From: Penium margaritaceum
Taxonomy: Eukaryota; Streptophyta; Zygnematophyceae; Desmidiales; Peniaceae
Assembly (NCBI GenBank): GCA_023375785.1
Contig: SZWC01000836.1
Span: 253,972-274,614 of the forward strand
Direction: 5' to 3'
DNA length: 20,643 nt
Shown: positions 1 to 10,579 of the stretch, piece after piece
Numbering within the stretch: position 1 is the first letter of the stretch
Layout of the letters: each line of letters opens with the position of its first letter
Made by a program: the position numbers and the translations under genes
The notes under the pieces: model-generated
Told to the model about the DNA's origin: nothing
Database searches by the model: none
What the model saw: the letters and a program-made list of their open reading frames with translations, nothing else

Positions 1-120
1 TCCCTCCCTCCCTCTGTTCCTCTCTCCATCCCTCTCTCTCTTTCTCTCTCCCTCTCTCCCTCTCTCCCTCCCTCCCTCCCTGCCTCCCTCCCTCTCCCTC
101 CCTCCCCTCTCCATCCCTCT
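1..120. repeat. CT-rich polypyrimidine microsatellite
   Basis: The + strand is almost purely C and T for 120 bases, mixing CCCT, CTCT and CCTCCC motifs with rare G or A interruptions. Mirror-symmetric homopyrimidine tracts of this kind can form triplex (H-) DNA. The tract starts at the first base of the window, so its full length is unknown. Confidence 0.95.
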
Positions 121-475
121 TGAAAATGGGGTATCAACACGAAAGTGACCTCTTGACTCTGCCCACACATATGGTAACCATTGCAGAGTGAAGCTCTCGA
201 ACACAGCATTGTCGAACACACAATGGATTATACACTTTCAGCAAACCAGTAAAGTACAAGAACGGCTTGTGTTGTGTCAAGTCTGGACATGTCTGAGAGC
301 TCAGAGGCTACGAACAAAATAACTTGTTTGCTTTCCTTTTAGCAAACTAAGGAGCAATTCTTAGTGAAGTGCATGCACCCAATACACTCATGGTCGATGC
401 GGTTGAGTGAAATTTAGTTATTCATGTTTGTTCGGGCTCTTGCACGATGTGGCCGGGTTTCTGATCCTACGAGAC
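121..475. other. no gene seen
   Basis: Mixed-composition sequence with stops in all frames. No repeat, RNA gene or motif was recognised. Confidence 0.6.
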
Positions 476-502
476 CACACGTCCGGTTTATTCCGGCGTG
501 TG
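476..502. repeat. short stem-loop
   Basis: CACACGTCCGG at 476-486 is followed by a six-base loop (TTTATT) and by CCGGCGTGTG at 493-502. The arms pair over ten bases with one bulged base in the left arm. It lies about 75 bp before the larger hairpin at 576-635. Confidence 0.7.
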
Positions 503-575
503 AGAAAGCACGGTTGACTCTTTGTGTTGGGTTAGGTTCAATCCCGAGGTTTCAGTCTTCTCTCTCGGGGCCCAC

Positions 576-635
576 GAGATCCATTCGTGTAGGTGGCCCG
601 GCCAGTGGGCCGGGCCACCTACAGGAATGGATTTC
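576..635. repeat. long near-perfect inverted repeat
   Basis: Arms 576-603 and 608-635 are each 28 nt and are complementary at 26 positions, separated by a 4-base loop (AGTG). The inner 16 pairs are uninterrupted and GC-rich, centred on GGCCCGGCC / GGCCGGGCC. C575 and G636 add one more pair. Possible origins are a small foldback element, an siRNA or miRNA-type precursor, or an extruding palindrome. No target-site duplication was found around it. Confidence 0.9.
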
Positions 636-858
636 GCTGGCCAGTTACTCGCTACTCACTCTTCTCTCTTGCACAATTCTAACTTCAGATTGCTCCATTG
701 CATGGCGTATGCGTCTCTCCTTGCCGTTGCCGTTGCATCCATGAGTGGTTACACAACCTAGGTTAAACAACCACTAGTAAAAACGGGTATCAGAACTACA
801 ATACCAAAGCCTCCTGGGAAGTGGTGAGTGATCTCACGACTCCCAATCGTGGCGCTGA
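636..858. other. no gene seen
   Basis: An ATG-initiated frame of 106 codons (424-744) crosses the hairpin and part of this stretch. It has no recognisable domain and is probably chance. Confidence 0.5.
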
Positions 859-1490
859 CAAGCATATGCGGCTGCAGCATTACAAGCAATGGGCGTTGCA
901 ACATTCACAGCAGCTATGAAAACATGAGCACAGACGGCTCTTCTAGTAGCCTAGATTGCATCTTTATCCACGAATGCAATGAAGCAGGCACAACACCTGT
1001 AGAAGCAACAGTTGCAGGCACTGCAACAACAGCCCGTTTTAGCAGCCTGAAGTGCGTCTGCGCCTGTACACACACTGCAGCATACATAGCACCTACAACA
1101 TCAGCAAGAAAAACGACTTTTCCAGGAGCCTCAAGTGCAACTGTCCCGTGCACGCGCTGCAGTAGTCGCAGCACCCGCACTAGTAGCAACAGCCGCCATA
1201 GAGTTGTTCTTGCAATGAAAGTGTATCTGCACGCATACACACAATTATACATCCGCAACAGTTGCGACAACAGTAGCAGCAACAACGAGACTTCTAGTAG
1301 CCTAAAGTGCATCTGCATCCGTGCACGCATTGTAGCACCAACAGCACCTACAGCAATAGTAGAAGACGCCGTAGCAGATGTAGCAACTAGTCTTGTAGAC
1401 TAAAGTCGATCCTTACCCATGTACGCAGTGTAGCATCCACAATAGCTGTAACAGCAGCAGCAGTTGCAACAGCACAAGCGGTCGAGTGGG
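859..1490 (+). repeat. diverged tandem array, units of 83-98 bp
   Basis: A block resembling CTTCTAGTAGCCTAAAGTGC, then ATCTGCATCC, GTGCACGCA and a GTAGCA/ACAGCA-rich stretch, recurs about six times. Using the AAGTG-like core as anchor, units fall near 954, 1050, 1133, 1219, 1305 and 1403, so spacings are 96, 83, 86, 86 and 98 bp. A weaker unit may lie near 859. The CAR/GCA trinucleotide bias makes stops scarce on both strands, which explains the overlapping 138- and 191-codon frames here. Confidence 0.8.
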
Positions 1491-2445
1491 ACAGGTAGAT
1501 AGCCGGCACCCTTGCATTGCCACTGGATACCGAGCCTATGCCCATGTCGTCCACAATCTGGCGTGAGCGCGACCGTATATAAGAAGATGTAGCGTTGTAC
1601 AAGGTCGAGGTAGAGAGTGAGCAGTTTCGCCTTCGTCGCAACCACCCCGGCTACTACCCTGGCAATCTTCATGAATGGTATGCAAGGACACACTAACCTC
1701 TCTTTCAAAAAAGGAAGGCTAGAAAGATCATGGGGGAAATAATTCCTGTTGTATATCTGCTTGTTACCAAATGGAAGTAAACCTCCTCATTTGATGCATG
1801 AATCACATCGAGGACATACACGTTGTCCACCACCATCCACATGAGGAAGGACTATCAATTTACTTATAGAAAAGAGACTGGAGGAGCAAAATCGTTCCAT
1901 CCATTGTATCCCTTTCCAATGCATCTACATTCATTGATTTTTTAATGGAGGATGGCAATGGTCCGCGCTCTTCCTGAGCCAAGCCTTCAAACATGATGTT
2001 TTGAATCGCAGTGTCTTTCTCTAGGAACAAATATGCCAAATTCTGAAAACTTTTCTTTCACCGAGATGTGGGACCCCATACGCATAGGTGTCTTGTTGCA
2101 AGACACGACTTTCACGCACACCTGGATAGAAAATTTGACTGTTGGTGAAAATTGTAAGAGTAGCTAGCCTGTACATGTCATTTGCTGACGGATTACAATT
2201 ACACTACAAAAATGTCTGAGGTGTCACTAATGGTCCATAAAGTAGCCCCTTAGATGTAGTTCTTTAAAATCCAAAATACCTATTCAAGAACTTCAGATTA
2301 ATAGGCGAAGAATATACAATCCTTGATAAAAACACATGCTGAAAACATGATCTGTTGTTCTTTACACAAAAATAGTTTTGTAGTACAACTGGGCTGCTAC
2401 CAACATTTTAGCAAAAGAACCCCGTCTCCCCTCTGTACACGTATT
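1491..2445. other. no gene seen; one TATA-like motif
   Basis: No convincing open frame. TATATAAG at 1576-1583 matches a eukaryotic TATA box, but no recognisable coding sequence follows on the + strand, so it cannot be tied to a promoter. Confidence 0.5.
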
Positions 2446-2860
2446 GTTACGAACTAAACTTATGGATGGTTAGGCGAGTAGAGGAAGTCCTCGGAATGGA
2501 ATGGTTAGCCTTGACAGCTCAACCGGTGGGGAAATCCCACGAGGTGCACGCCGGAGCACAACACACCGACCAACGTAATTTCATAGAGCAGGATAGTACA
2601 TGATAGTTTTCTAGTATGCTGATGTTATCACATGGACCTGGACGTTCCATCATCTTCCACTTCAGCTAACTTCTAACCATTCAACGAAAGGGGAAATCAT
2701 GGCCTGGCAGATAATAATGTTTTAAATAATACCCGACTTACCAAGATTACCTATTTAGGCGCATAGAAACCTAACTGCTATTTCATGGTCGGTTCTACCC
2801 AATGGGAAGAGATCAATTCTATACAACAAGGTCGTCGTGTTACATTCCTCCCCTTCTAGT
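2446..2860 (+). repeat. dispersed repeat, copy 1 (contiguous)
   Basis: This stretch matches sequence at 10580-10830, 13041-13073 and 13566-13661 in the same order and orientation. Strongly shared words include CCGGAGCAC with CACCGACCAACGTA (near 2550 and 10650), CCCGACTTACC (2732 and 13047), and ATGGTCGGTTC plus TCGTGTTACA (near 2785-2850 and 13593-13655). GGTTCTACCC at 2791-2800 corresponds to GGTTCGACCC in the second copy, a match to a Pol III B box. The family was not identified; an old SINE, LTR or other non-autonomous element are all possible. Confidence 0.7.
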
Positions 2861-5094
2861 TAAAAATCATGCATGGTTTGCAAAGGGAAGAGGTTCACTT
2901 GACGAACCATGTAGGGAAAGTATAAAGAGCAAGTGAAACTTCAAGATGATGCTTGTGCTCACAAGGAGATGTGAGAGAAATGCTTTGTGAGTACATGGAG
3001 ACTTCCAATGCCTGTATCCTCATTGCATGCTCATCTTTCCTTGTTGTGCTTGGATTTCTTGTGTATGTGTTAGCTTCATGCTTCATGACTTTTGAATGTG
3101 AGGACACAAAACAGGGTTCCTACACATGTGGCTTTGGTGCTAGAAAGGTTCAGTGAAGCTTTTTGTACCGACTTGGTGAGGCAACACTCATCTTATGTTG
3201 ATACAATAACAATATTTTCTATGCTTAAGCATGGGTTTTTCATGTTTGGAATCAAATAGAAAGCTGTGAGATAGAAAACGGATTTCTTAGAGGGATTTCT
3301 GGGTGTTCAGCCTTGGGATTGTAGCGACGCGTCCTCCCCCTTCTGCTGACAAGCGTCCTCACGACTAGTGCCCGGGAGTAGACGCGTTGGGCTGTAATAA
3401 TGTGCCACCATTCCCCAAGGAAAATTCTCTTTGTGGGGCTTACGCGAGGATGGTACTCTGGGGAGCGCGATCAACCAAACTCAATCTCATCCTCCAGAAG
3501 AGTTTCAACCAAGAAGATTAAGGGAAACTTTGCATGTGGTCAGGTCCACACGTGGCTATTACAGCTGGTTCGGTTGAGTTGGCTAAACAACCATTCCCTA
3601 TGGAGCCCTTGGCTCAAAAAGTGACATGGTGGCCGATATTGGTGTCATGTTACATGTAGAAACATGTCACGTGACAATGCTTACGAACCAAGTGAATATT
3701 GCAAACCGCATGGTTGTATACTATATGGGACATTGCCAAAAGTTTTCCATCACACAAGGTTATCATAGCACAGATCTTCCAGCACACGTGTCTACCATGG
3801 TGTACAGATGGATGAGGTAGTCATTTGGTAGCACAGCGACCTTGATAGAAGGCACCTGAAGTCTACCGTTCCCACACTTGAAGGACGAGCGGGTACCATT
3901 GGATCTTGTGTGGTCGAGGACTTTCCACCATGTGGTGACAACCCTGATTAGTATGATGTACTTTGACACTCACAACCCATCATCTTAGACCAGGAGGGTG
4001 TTTATTGCATATTGCAGTGGTACAAAGTGTACAGTTGTAAATGACATGGTGGGTGAAATACTAGGTACTTTGAATTACCAGGACGGATCAGTCCGGTGAA
4101 ATGGGTCATTATTGTGAAGGTTGGGAGTTTCAAGTGCGATCATTCAAGAAAGGTGATCAGACTTGGGTAGGTCGATCAATTGCATCCCTCTCCAATTCCA
4201 ACTTGTCATTTATTTATCCCATACTTGCTGGCAAGAAAAGGAGTTGAACTGATTTGTAACTCAGCATGGTTTGTGCCTTGGGTGCACAATACTAAGGCAT
4301 ATATGGAGTACATTTCGGTCCTTAAAAGAAAAATCATGTATATAGGGATGCTCTTTGCTTGTTAGAATATCCAGAAGATGTCCGCTGAATAGCATTGGAG
4401 AACATTGGTGCCAAAGTACACTTTTCTAATGTATGGATCATTGATCATTGCTCATTGCCTTTGATGCCTGCATCCGGTACTTTTAGTCATACATTGTCCT
4501 ATCATACTTGACCATTGGACCTTCTAGTTGACATGGCTGGTAGCACCACCATTATCTTGTGGTTTTGGCAACAGCTAGAGCATTTTCTGCCTCATTACGA
4601 TCCCTCTTTTCCCCTTTCGATCATGTAGCCCATAATCCGAGTAATGAAGTTCAGCGTTAAGGGACCAAACTTTCCTCTCAAAACTATTGTTCTTGTTTCG
4701 TTCCCAACGCATTAACACTAATCAAAAGTATCAGGAGGAGGAGGTGGGATACTTAGGTGGTTGCATCTTTGATATTTGGCTAGCAAGTCCGTTCTAGAGT
4801 ATTTGTTGTCGTAGAATCAAAACTTCCCTTTTCCTTCCTATGAGTTTCACCAAAGAAGTTCCTTATAGGCCCGTAGCCACACAAGATGTTATACTCAAAA
4901 CTTCATGGGAGGATGGGGAATTTGACTTCCCACATGTCAAGTGCAGAATTGATCTCAGATTATGGGATTTTATCGGTGTATAACTCAACAGCATACATGT
5001 GTATCTTGTGCTATATTTGTTGCTTACAAAATGGACCCAGCCATGCCATTCTTTCAATAAGAGCCGGTTGTAACAGCTAGTTGGTCAGATGGAG
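2861..5094. other. 2.2 kb with no recognised gene
   Basis: Only short frames of up to about 75 codons are present, and none shows a domain. One + strand frame at 2953-3156 contains a hydrophobic stretch that could span a membrane, but it opens with TTG and stands alone. No repeat or element boundary was recognised. Confidence 0.5.
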
Positions 5095-6280
5095 GCATTG
5101 TTATCTGTTGATTCAGTTAATCAGGCAACCTTGCCAGTTTTTTGCCTTGCAAGCAATGTGAAGTTGTTGCTGGCGATGTCAGTAGGGCTCACGCTGTTGC
5201 TGAAAACGCTAGCCAGATGCGTGCTATTGCTGAGCAAGCCAAAAATTCTGGGCAAGATGACCAGAATCATGCCACCTTTGGGCCAGCACGGCTCAGGTCA
5301 CTGCTAGGCAAAGAAACGTGAATGAAATTGCTCCTGAGCGAGGTATTGTGGATTGTTGCTGCTTCTGGGCGAAGCATGCTACAGCTCGACAAACAGGCCC
5401 AGGTCACCTCATTGATTGACAGGCCGACATCGCTACATCGCTCATTCTGGTAGCACAAATCAAACCGTTGCTGAGCAAGTCAACATGGCACATACCATTG
5501 CTACTCAAGCAAGCACATGCATGTCATAGCTAGGCTATGCGTCACATATCATACCACTTCTTGGTGAGCCCAAGAAGGCTCAAGTTGTTTTTGGACAAGC
5601 CAACACAGTGAATACTGTAGTTGGCAATCCAGGAGAGGTGAGGCCAGCCTGTGCACACCATGCGTATGCTGGACAATTGATAATTTTCCAAGCCTGTGCA
5701 ACGGGGGGGCTTAGTTCACCCTTGGGTGCTGCTGGTCAAATGCCAACAAGGATTTTCCAAATGCTGTTCTTTCAGTGGTGTGCCTTTTGGCTTTACACTA
5801 GCCAGGCATCCTTTGAAATCCTTCATCATCCGAGGCTTCTGCTAGCATGTTGCTAGGATCGGAGAGGCGGGTGGGAGAGACACCTCCGAGCCTTTGGTTG
5901 TTTCCCATGCTAGTTCTGCCAATTCTGGCCAGACCGCGAGGCCTTTTGCCGCTGATGTTGGTACTAGCAAGGGTTCTTCCGTTGTTGGCAAGACCAGCAG
6001 GGCGTATGCTAATGTGGTCGGTTCCAGCATAGAGCTTGCCGCTGCTGGCAACGTCAGCAGAGCATCAGCTGCTACTGGCGGTGCCAACACAGCTCGTGAC
6101 AGTACCGATCACGACAGCAAGGTGTTACCCATAGCAGGCAGCACCAGCAGAGCTACTACTCCTGTTGGTCATTTTGACAAACATTTTCCACTAGTGGTTG
6201 TGCTACCAGGAATCATGCCATTACTGGTGATGGCAGTCGGGCACGTGCCACTGCTAGCAATGCCAGCAGAAGGTAGAGTT
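5095..6280 (+). repeat. 30-bp tandem array encoding a decayed 10-residue repeat
   Basis: About 1.2 kb is built on a 30-bp unit close to GTTGCTGGCAAGACCAGCAG followed by GGCTCATGCT. Phase is best kept from 5921 to 6280, where twelve units of 30 bp run with at most a one-base slip, for example 5981-6010, 6041-6070, 6131-6160 and 6221-6250. More units occur at 5467-5496, 5497-5526, 5587-5616 and 5617-5646. In one frame per segment the unit reads as a 10-residue motif: VVGKTSRAYA (5981), AAGNVSRASA (6041), IAGSTSRATT (6131), ITGDGSRARA (6220) and VAGDVSRAHA (near 5166). The coding frame shifts along the array, and the last segment ends at TAG 6274-6276. Units are strongly diverged. It is either a pseudogene of a repetitive Gly/Ala/Ser-rich protein or a minisatellite that happens to be multiple-of-three. 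No known family was recognised. Confidence 0.8.
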
Positions 6281-6352
6281 ATCGAATGATTTTTTTACAC
6301 TAGAAGAAGCGTGTATGAAGGGGAGTGGTGTCTTAGGAAGGCTCTCGGAAGG

Positions 6353-7689
6353 TGCACACTAGTATACAATGTTGTGTGGGTTAAGCTAGAGGTGGGTGGG
6401 TGGAATGTGTGTTGGGGGTGGGGGTTGGGGTGAAAGTGTATGTTGGGAGTGTACATGGAGGTGTATGAATGAATGAGTTTTTTCTGATTATTAGAATACA
6501 CTAGTGTACAAGTTTTGTTGCTTGAACTGGAGGTGGATGGGAGGGTCTTGTTAGGTTAACGTGCATATGGGGAGTGAACGTGGATGTGTACGAATGTGTG
6601 AGTGTGGTGTACCTGAAATTGTACACAAATGTATAACATGCTTTGGGTAAGGCTACTTTTAGGTGGAAGGGGGAGGAGGGTGGAGGCTCAGAGTGCATGT
6701 GGGGAGTGAATATGGAGATGTACGTTAAGACGAGTTAGTCTCGCATACGTTTGTACACTAGTGTATAATATTTTGTGGGTTGAGCTAGAGGTGGATGGAT
6801 GGGATGTGTGTTGGGGGGTGGGCGGTTGGAGTGTAAGTGTATATGGGGAGTGCATAAGGAGGTGTATGAATGAATGAGTTTTATGTAACTAAAAAATGCA
6901 CTAGTGTATGATTTTTACTTGAGCTAGAGGTGGATGGGAGGGGTCTTGTTGGGTGAGGGTGCATATGGGGAGTTAATGTGGAGGTGTATGAATGTATGAG
7001 TATGGTGTAGATGAAATGGTATATAAATGTACAACATGCTTTGGATAAGGCTAGTTTTTAGGTGGGAGGGGGAGGGGAGTGGGGGCTTAGAGTGCATGTA
7101 GGGAGTGAATGTGGCGACGCATGCAAATTTGACTTAGTCTTGCATACTTTTGTACACAAGTGTACAATGTTGTATGGGTTGAGCTATAAGTGGGTTGTGG
7201 AGTGTGTGTTATGGGGTGGGGGATTGGGGTGAAATTCTACATGGGGGATGCACAAGGAGGTGTAGGAATGAATACTTGTTTTGTGATTTTAAGAATAAAC
7301 TAGTCAATGATGTATGTGGAATGAGCTGGAGGTGGATGGGGGGGATCTTGTTGGGTGAGAGTGCATCTGGGGAGTGGATGTGGAGGTGTATAAATGTGTG
7401 AGTATGGTGTAGCTGTAATGGTACACAAATGTACAACAAGCTTTGGGTAAGGCTATTTTGACATGGGAGGGGGCGGATGTAGGGCTCAAATTGTATGAGG
7501 GAAGTGAATGTGAAAATGCATGTTGAGATGAGTTAGTCTTGCATATTTTTGTACACTAGTGCACGGAGTTGTAAGGATTAGGAGAGAGGATTATGGAAGT
7601 TGTCTTGGGTGCGGGGTGAAATTGTACGTGAAGTGTGTATGTAGAGGTGTAAAACATTGTTTGTTGTGTGAATAGAAGTGTGCACTAGT
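6353..7689 (+). repeat. 399-bp higher-order tandem array of three monomers
   Basis: A CACTAGT/CACAAAT anchor starts each monomer at 6357, 6499, 6624, 6756, 6899, 7022, 7155, 7298, 7424, 7554 and 7683. Spacings cycle as about 142, 125 and 132 bp, and each trimer sums to 399 bp three times in a row. Monomers share GAGCTAGAGGTGGATGG, GTGCATATGGGGAGTGAATG and GGAGGTGTATGAATG blocks, so the trimer grew from one ancestral monomer and was then amplified as a unit. The + strand is G-rich; 7064-7085 fits a canonical G-quadruplex pattern (four G-runs of at least 3). The last monomer (7554-7683) has lost about 13 bp. The array begins within about 75 bp of the end of the unrelated 30-bp array. Confidence 0.92.
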
Positions 7690-8149
7690 GTATCATTCAC
7701 TCTGAAGAACCCCAGTTAACCTTCACTACTCTTTCCAAGATATTTTCTAATTTTCTTTAAAGTACAAATACATCGAGAGAATTTTTTTTAATAATTCTAT
7801 GAATGATTATAAAGATATTTCATCTGAAATGAATAATCAGGTGATGAATTGGCAGTTCAAATTTCTTCTATATATTTAATAGAGATTTTTATGAGCAAGG
7901 TAAACCATACAATTGTGATTCATGAAAGAAAAGACACATATATCATTTTCCCTAGTTCATAAAATTGTTGTAACATGAAGAAAAGCTTCCAAAGATGAAA
8001 ATGTCTTTTGAACTTCACAATGACCTATTTGTGTCCCTGTATCGGCCGATTTGATATTTCATGACTTCCTCTATGTGTTTTCAGGTCTACGAAGACGACG
8101 GATGTAATCTCCGTCCTGGTCGAGGCTATCAGTCCATTTTAGACCTAGT
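7690..8149. other. AT-rich spacer, no gene seen
   Basis: Composition drops sharply to AT-rich, with poly-T and poly-A stretches around 7780-7960. No frame of interest is present. Confidence 0.6.
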
Positions 8150-9400
8150 TTCATTGGTTCCCCCCCCCCTCCCTCGGTCTCGTTCCATGAAGTGCACATG
8201 GGGATTGTATGAGGAGGTGCGCGACTTGAAGTACGTACATACGGCGTAACTCCGCACTAGTGTAAGTGTAGGTCGGAAGTATCCGTGAAGATTCAGCATG
8301 GCACATTTCTACAAATCTCTCCAACAAATGTAGTATGAGGATAGTGAACTTCCAGATGCACTCCCACCATACACTTCTCTGGTGGATAGAGGTGGTGGGG
8401 TTATCCAGTTTCAGGTTGTTAGCCCCTCCCCCCCTCCCCCTCCAGCTGAGAAGTACATCAGGCGAGTGCATGCGGGAGTGCATATCAATGACCACGTAAG
8501 AGACGATGAAATTTGAACTAGTGCACAGGTGTTTGCGTACCACGGAGACCTTCGATTCCGTTCGATCGACTGTCTCAAGCTATCGACTAATGAACTATAC
8601 TGTATCGTATTGTACCTTCAATCTGTTATTGCAGATCTTCCGACAACCTGCGAAAGGTGGTCGATCGACTGGATGTTCAAATGGCAAAACAACCACGAAG
8701 GACTCGTCAGCATGGTCTCCCTCGATCCCGAAAAAAACGTCTGAGGCGTTATTTCTAACAGCAAAACAGCCCCGGCCCCAGCGGCCACGTTGTCGATGGG
8801 GTCTGTGTCTTAGAGTAGATTAGGGTGGGTTTGGTTTCCTAGTCGGATTCACAGAAAAGTTAAGTTCCGCTCGGATTCTGACTTCAAACAAGTCGGATCC
8901 AACTTCGAACAAGTCGGATCCGACCAGTTCGTCGTCTGCGGACAGCGCCGACGGTTCCCTTCACACTCTATCCGGACGTCCGAGTTCAAAGTGAGTCATG
9001 AGTAGACATAGCGACGGTGGATCCGAGTCGACTTATCCCGCGGCAGCTTGGTCAAATCCAAACGCACCCTCAAATGTTTTCGAGGGCGTCGGCGTCTTTC
9101 GTCGTCATCGTCGATCTGACTATGCCCATCGATCGATGCACCATTGCACAAGTGCACACAGTTCGGTCTCTCGCGTAATGTTTTGCGTGCATTTCCCCAT
9201 GCACTCTCCTCATACACATCAGTAGCAAGAGGGGAGGGGGACTACCCAAACCCAGATCCCCCCGCCTCCGTAATCAAGAGAGTGTAAAGTGGGAGCGATT
9301 GTGAAGGTGCATTATCTTCGCAGTACACATCCAAAGGATTGTGCACAAGTGCGATCAGGATCTTTCGAGGATGTTTCTAGAATAAATATTCACTAGTGCA
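8150..9400. repeat. scattered decayed relatives of the 399-bp array
   Basis: CACTAGTGTA at 8255 and AACTAGTGCA at 8516 lie 261 bp apart, two monomer lengths. Each follows a GTGCATGGGG/GAGTGCAT-type block as in the main array. Further CACTAGTGCA or CACAAGTGC words occur near 9340 and 9391. Near 9150-9230 the blocks read in the reverse orientation. Polycytosine-rich tracts at 8160-8175 and 8427-8447 occupy the place of the G-rich tract of the main array. Homology is by eye and weak in the middle of the interval. Confidence 0.5.
8881..8922 (+). repeat. 21-bp direct tandem duplication
   Basis: ACTTCAAACAAGTCGGATCC at 8881 and ACTTCGAACAAGTCGGATCC at 8902 are consecutive 21-bp units differing at two positions. 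A partial CTCGGATTC lies just upstream. Confidence 0.85.
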
Positions 9401-9451
9401 CCTTTCAACCTGATGTTTGACTACACCTATGTAAACACGCCCATACAGTCC

Positions 9452-9465
9452 CCTAGGCGCCTAGG
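9452..9465. other. perfect 14-bp palindrome
   Basis: CCTAGGCGCCTAGG is fully self-complementary. It could be a dimeric protein-binding site or coincidence. Confidence 0.8.
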
Positions 9466-9703
9466 CATGACCGAATGTTTGTGGAAGGGAGTTACAGGTT
9501 GTACAGATAGAAATTATGGAAGGTAATATAGGTCTACAGAGAATTCAAATGCCTGAATTGACTCTTGAATGAGAAAGTTTATCATTACAGCTTTCTAGCA
9601 AGCCCTCATGTGTCTCCTTTGGCCAAGGGAGCACTGAGATCCACTCTGTCAAATTTGACCCTCTAGTACACTCCTAACCTAGCGGGATGAGTGGCAGTCA
9701 CAC

Positions 9704-10340
9704 TGTCATGCCTGAGAATTGGGTCACCCACGACCTGCACGGCCAATAATCATGGACTGGTCCTTCCTCGAAGTCTCCTGGAGGCCCTCCAGCCGTGTTT
9801 TCTCCTTGAAGGTCACTCTCAGCTGTCCTGGCCAATAATTCTGCCGTCTTTTGAGCTTAAAGTGTTCAGGTCGTCACTTGAACCCAACCCATGATCTCCT
9901 GACTTTGTAAATCCATATCTCACTCAAACGGACCCCGATTTGAGTTCCGTAAAGTACGTTGGAACCTGGAGAATATCCTCTATGCAACTGTCATGCCAGA
10001 TGATTTTTATCGAGTAACCCATCATTGTCACTTTCTAGCACACTCATATCCATCATTGCTGGAAGGGGGGCCAGGGGCTACAGGAAGGAACGCGCGAAGC
10101 GCGTTTCCTCAAATGGTGGGTGCCTCTTTAGCTTGCGCCAAAACGACATGGCATAGCCCGGGGGTAAAAGGAATTACAACAGTTCGTTTTGTAGTCCCGC
10201 GGCACCACGTCTGGCCTAGCGGGCAGGGGCGCTTTGTGGCTCGGGGACTGCCTGCTTTACTCACACAGACTTTGCATTCCCGTGGAGTACCATTAGCGTG
10301 CACCATGGCATTTTCACGCCATGGCGTAGTCGCTCACTGA
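9704..10340 (+). mobile_element. possible old LTR remnant
   Basis: TGTCATGCC at 9704 resembles the start of many plant Ty3-type LTRs. The text around 9907-9955 (CTCACTCAAACGGACCCCGA, then GATTTGAGTTCC) resembles sequence often found inside plant LTRs. ACTGTCATGCC recurs at 9987, 285 bp downstream. A GC-rich block at 10050-10340 holds a small hairpin (GGAACGCGC / GCGCGTTTCC at 10086-10107). No matching second LTR, primer-binding site or polypurine tract was found, so this is an impression of style only. Confidence 0.25.
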
Positions 10341-10579
10341 GTGGTCACAGCTCAACTCAGCCCGTTGCTCGCCATCCTACGTACGTTGACCAGTTCGGCT
10401 GGCATGGTTTTGTTAACCCGGTTTGTATGCCAAGAACGAGCATCCGGGCGATCACCTCGACGTCGGACACACTCTCGTTGAGCAAATGCAAACTTTTTCC
10501 GCCTGCACGTTGACCCCAGGTGTCTGATGGAAAGTGGAAGCATTTTTTTCAAGGATCGGACGTGGCTCTGACACAAATG
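10341..10579. other. no gene seen
   Basis: Overlapping short frames occur on both strands. None has a recognised domain. Confidence 0.5.

Noticed and set aside
535..545. GGTTCAATCCC as the B box of a tRNA gene
   Set aside because: The flanking bases do not form a T-arm stem, and no A box or acceptor stem fits.
424..744. 106-codon ATG frame on the + strand
   Set aside because: It runs across a long palindrome and shows no domain; chance is the simplest explanation.
828..1403. 191-codon + frame and an opposing 138-codon frame as genes
   Set aside because: Both lie on a diverged tandem array whose composition suppresses stops; the + frame opens with GTG rather than ATG, and neither has a domain.
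2953..3156. Small membrane protein on the + strand
   Set aside because: A TTG start and a single hydrophobic run in a short isolated frame are not enough support.
5467..5646. 30-bp repeats as a CRISPR array
   Set aside because: Units abut with no spacers, are strongly diverged, and the context is eukaryotic.
10109..10340. Overlapping + and - frames in the GC-rich block as genes
   Set aside because: No domain in any frame; higher GC lowers stop frequency here.
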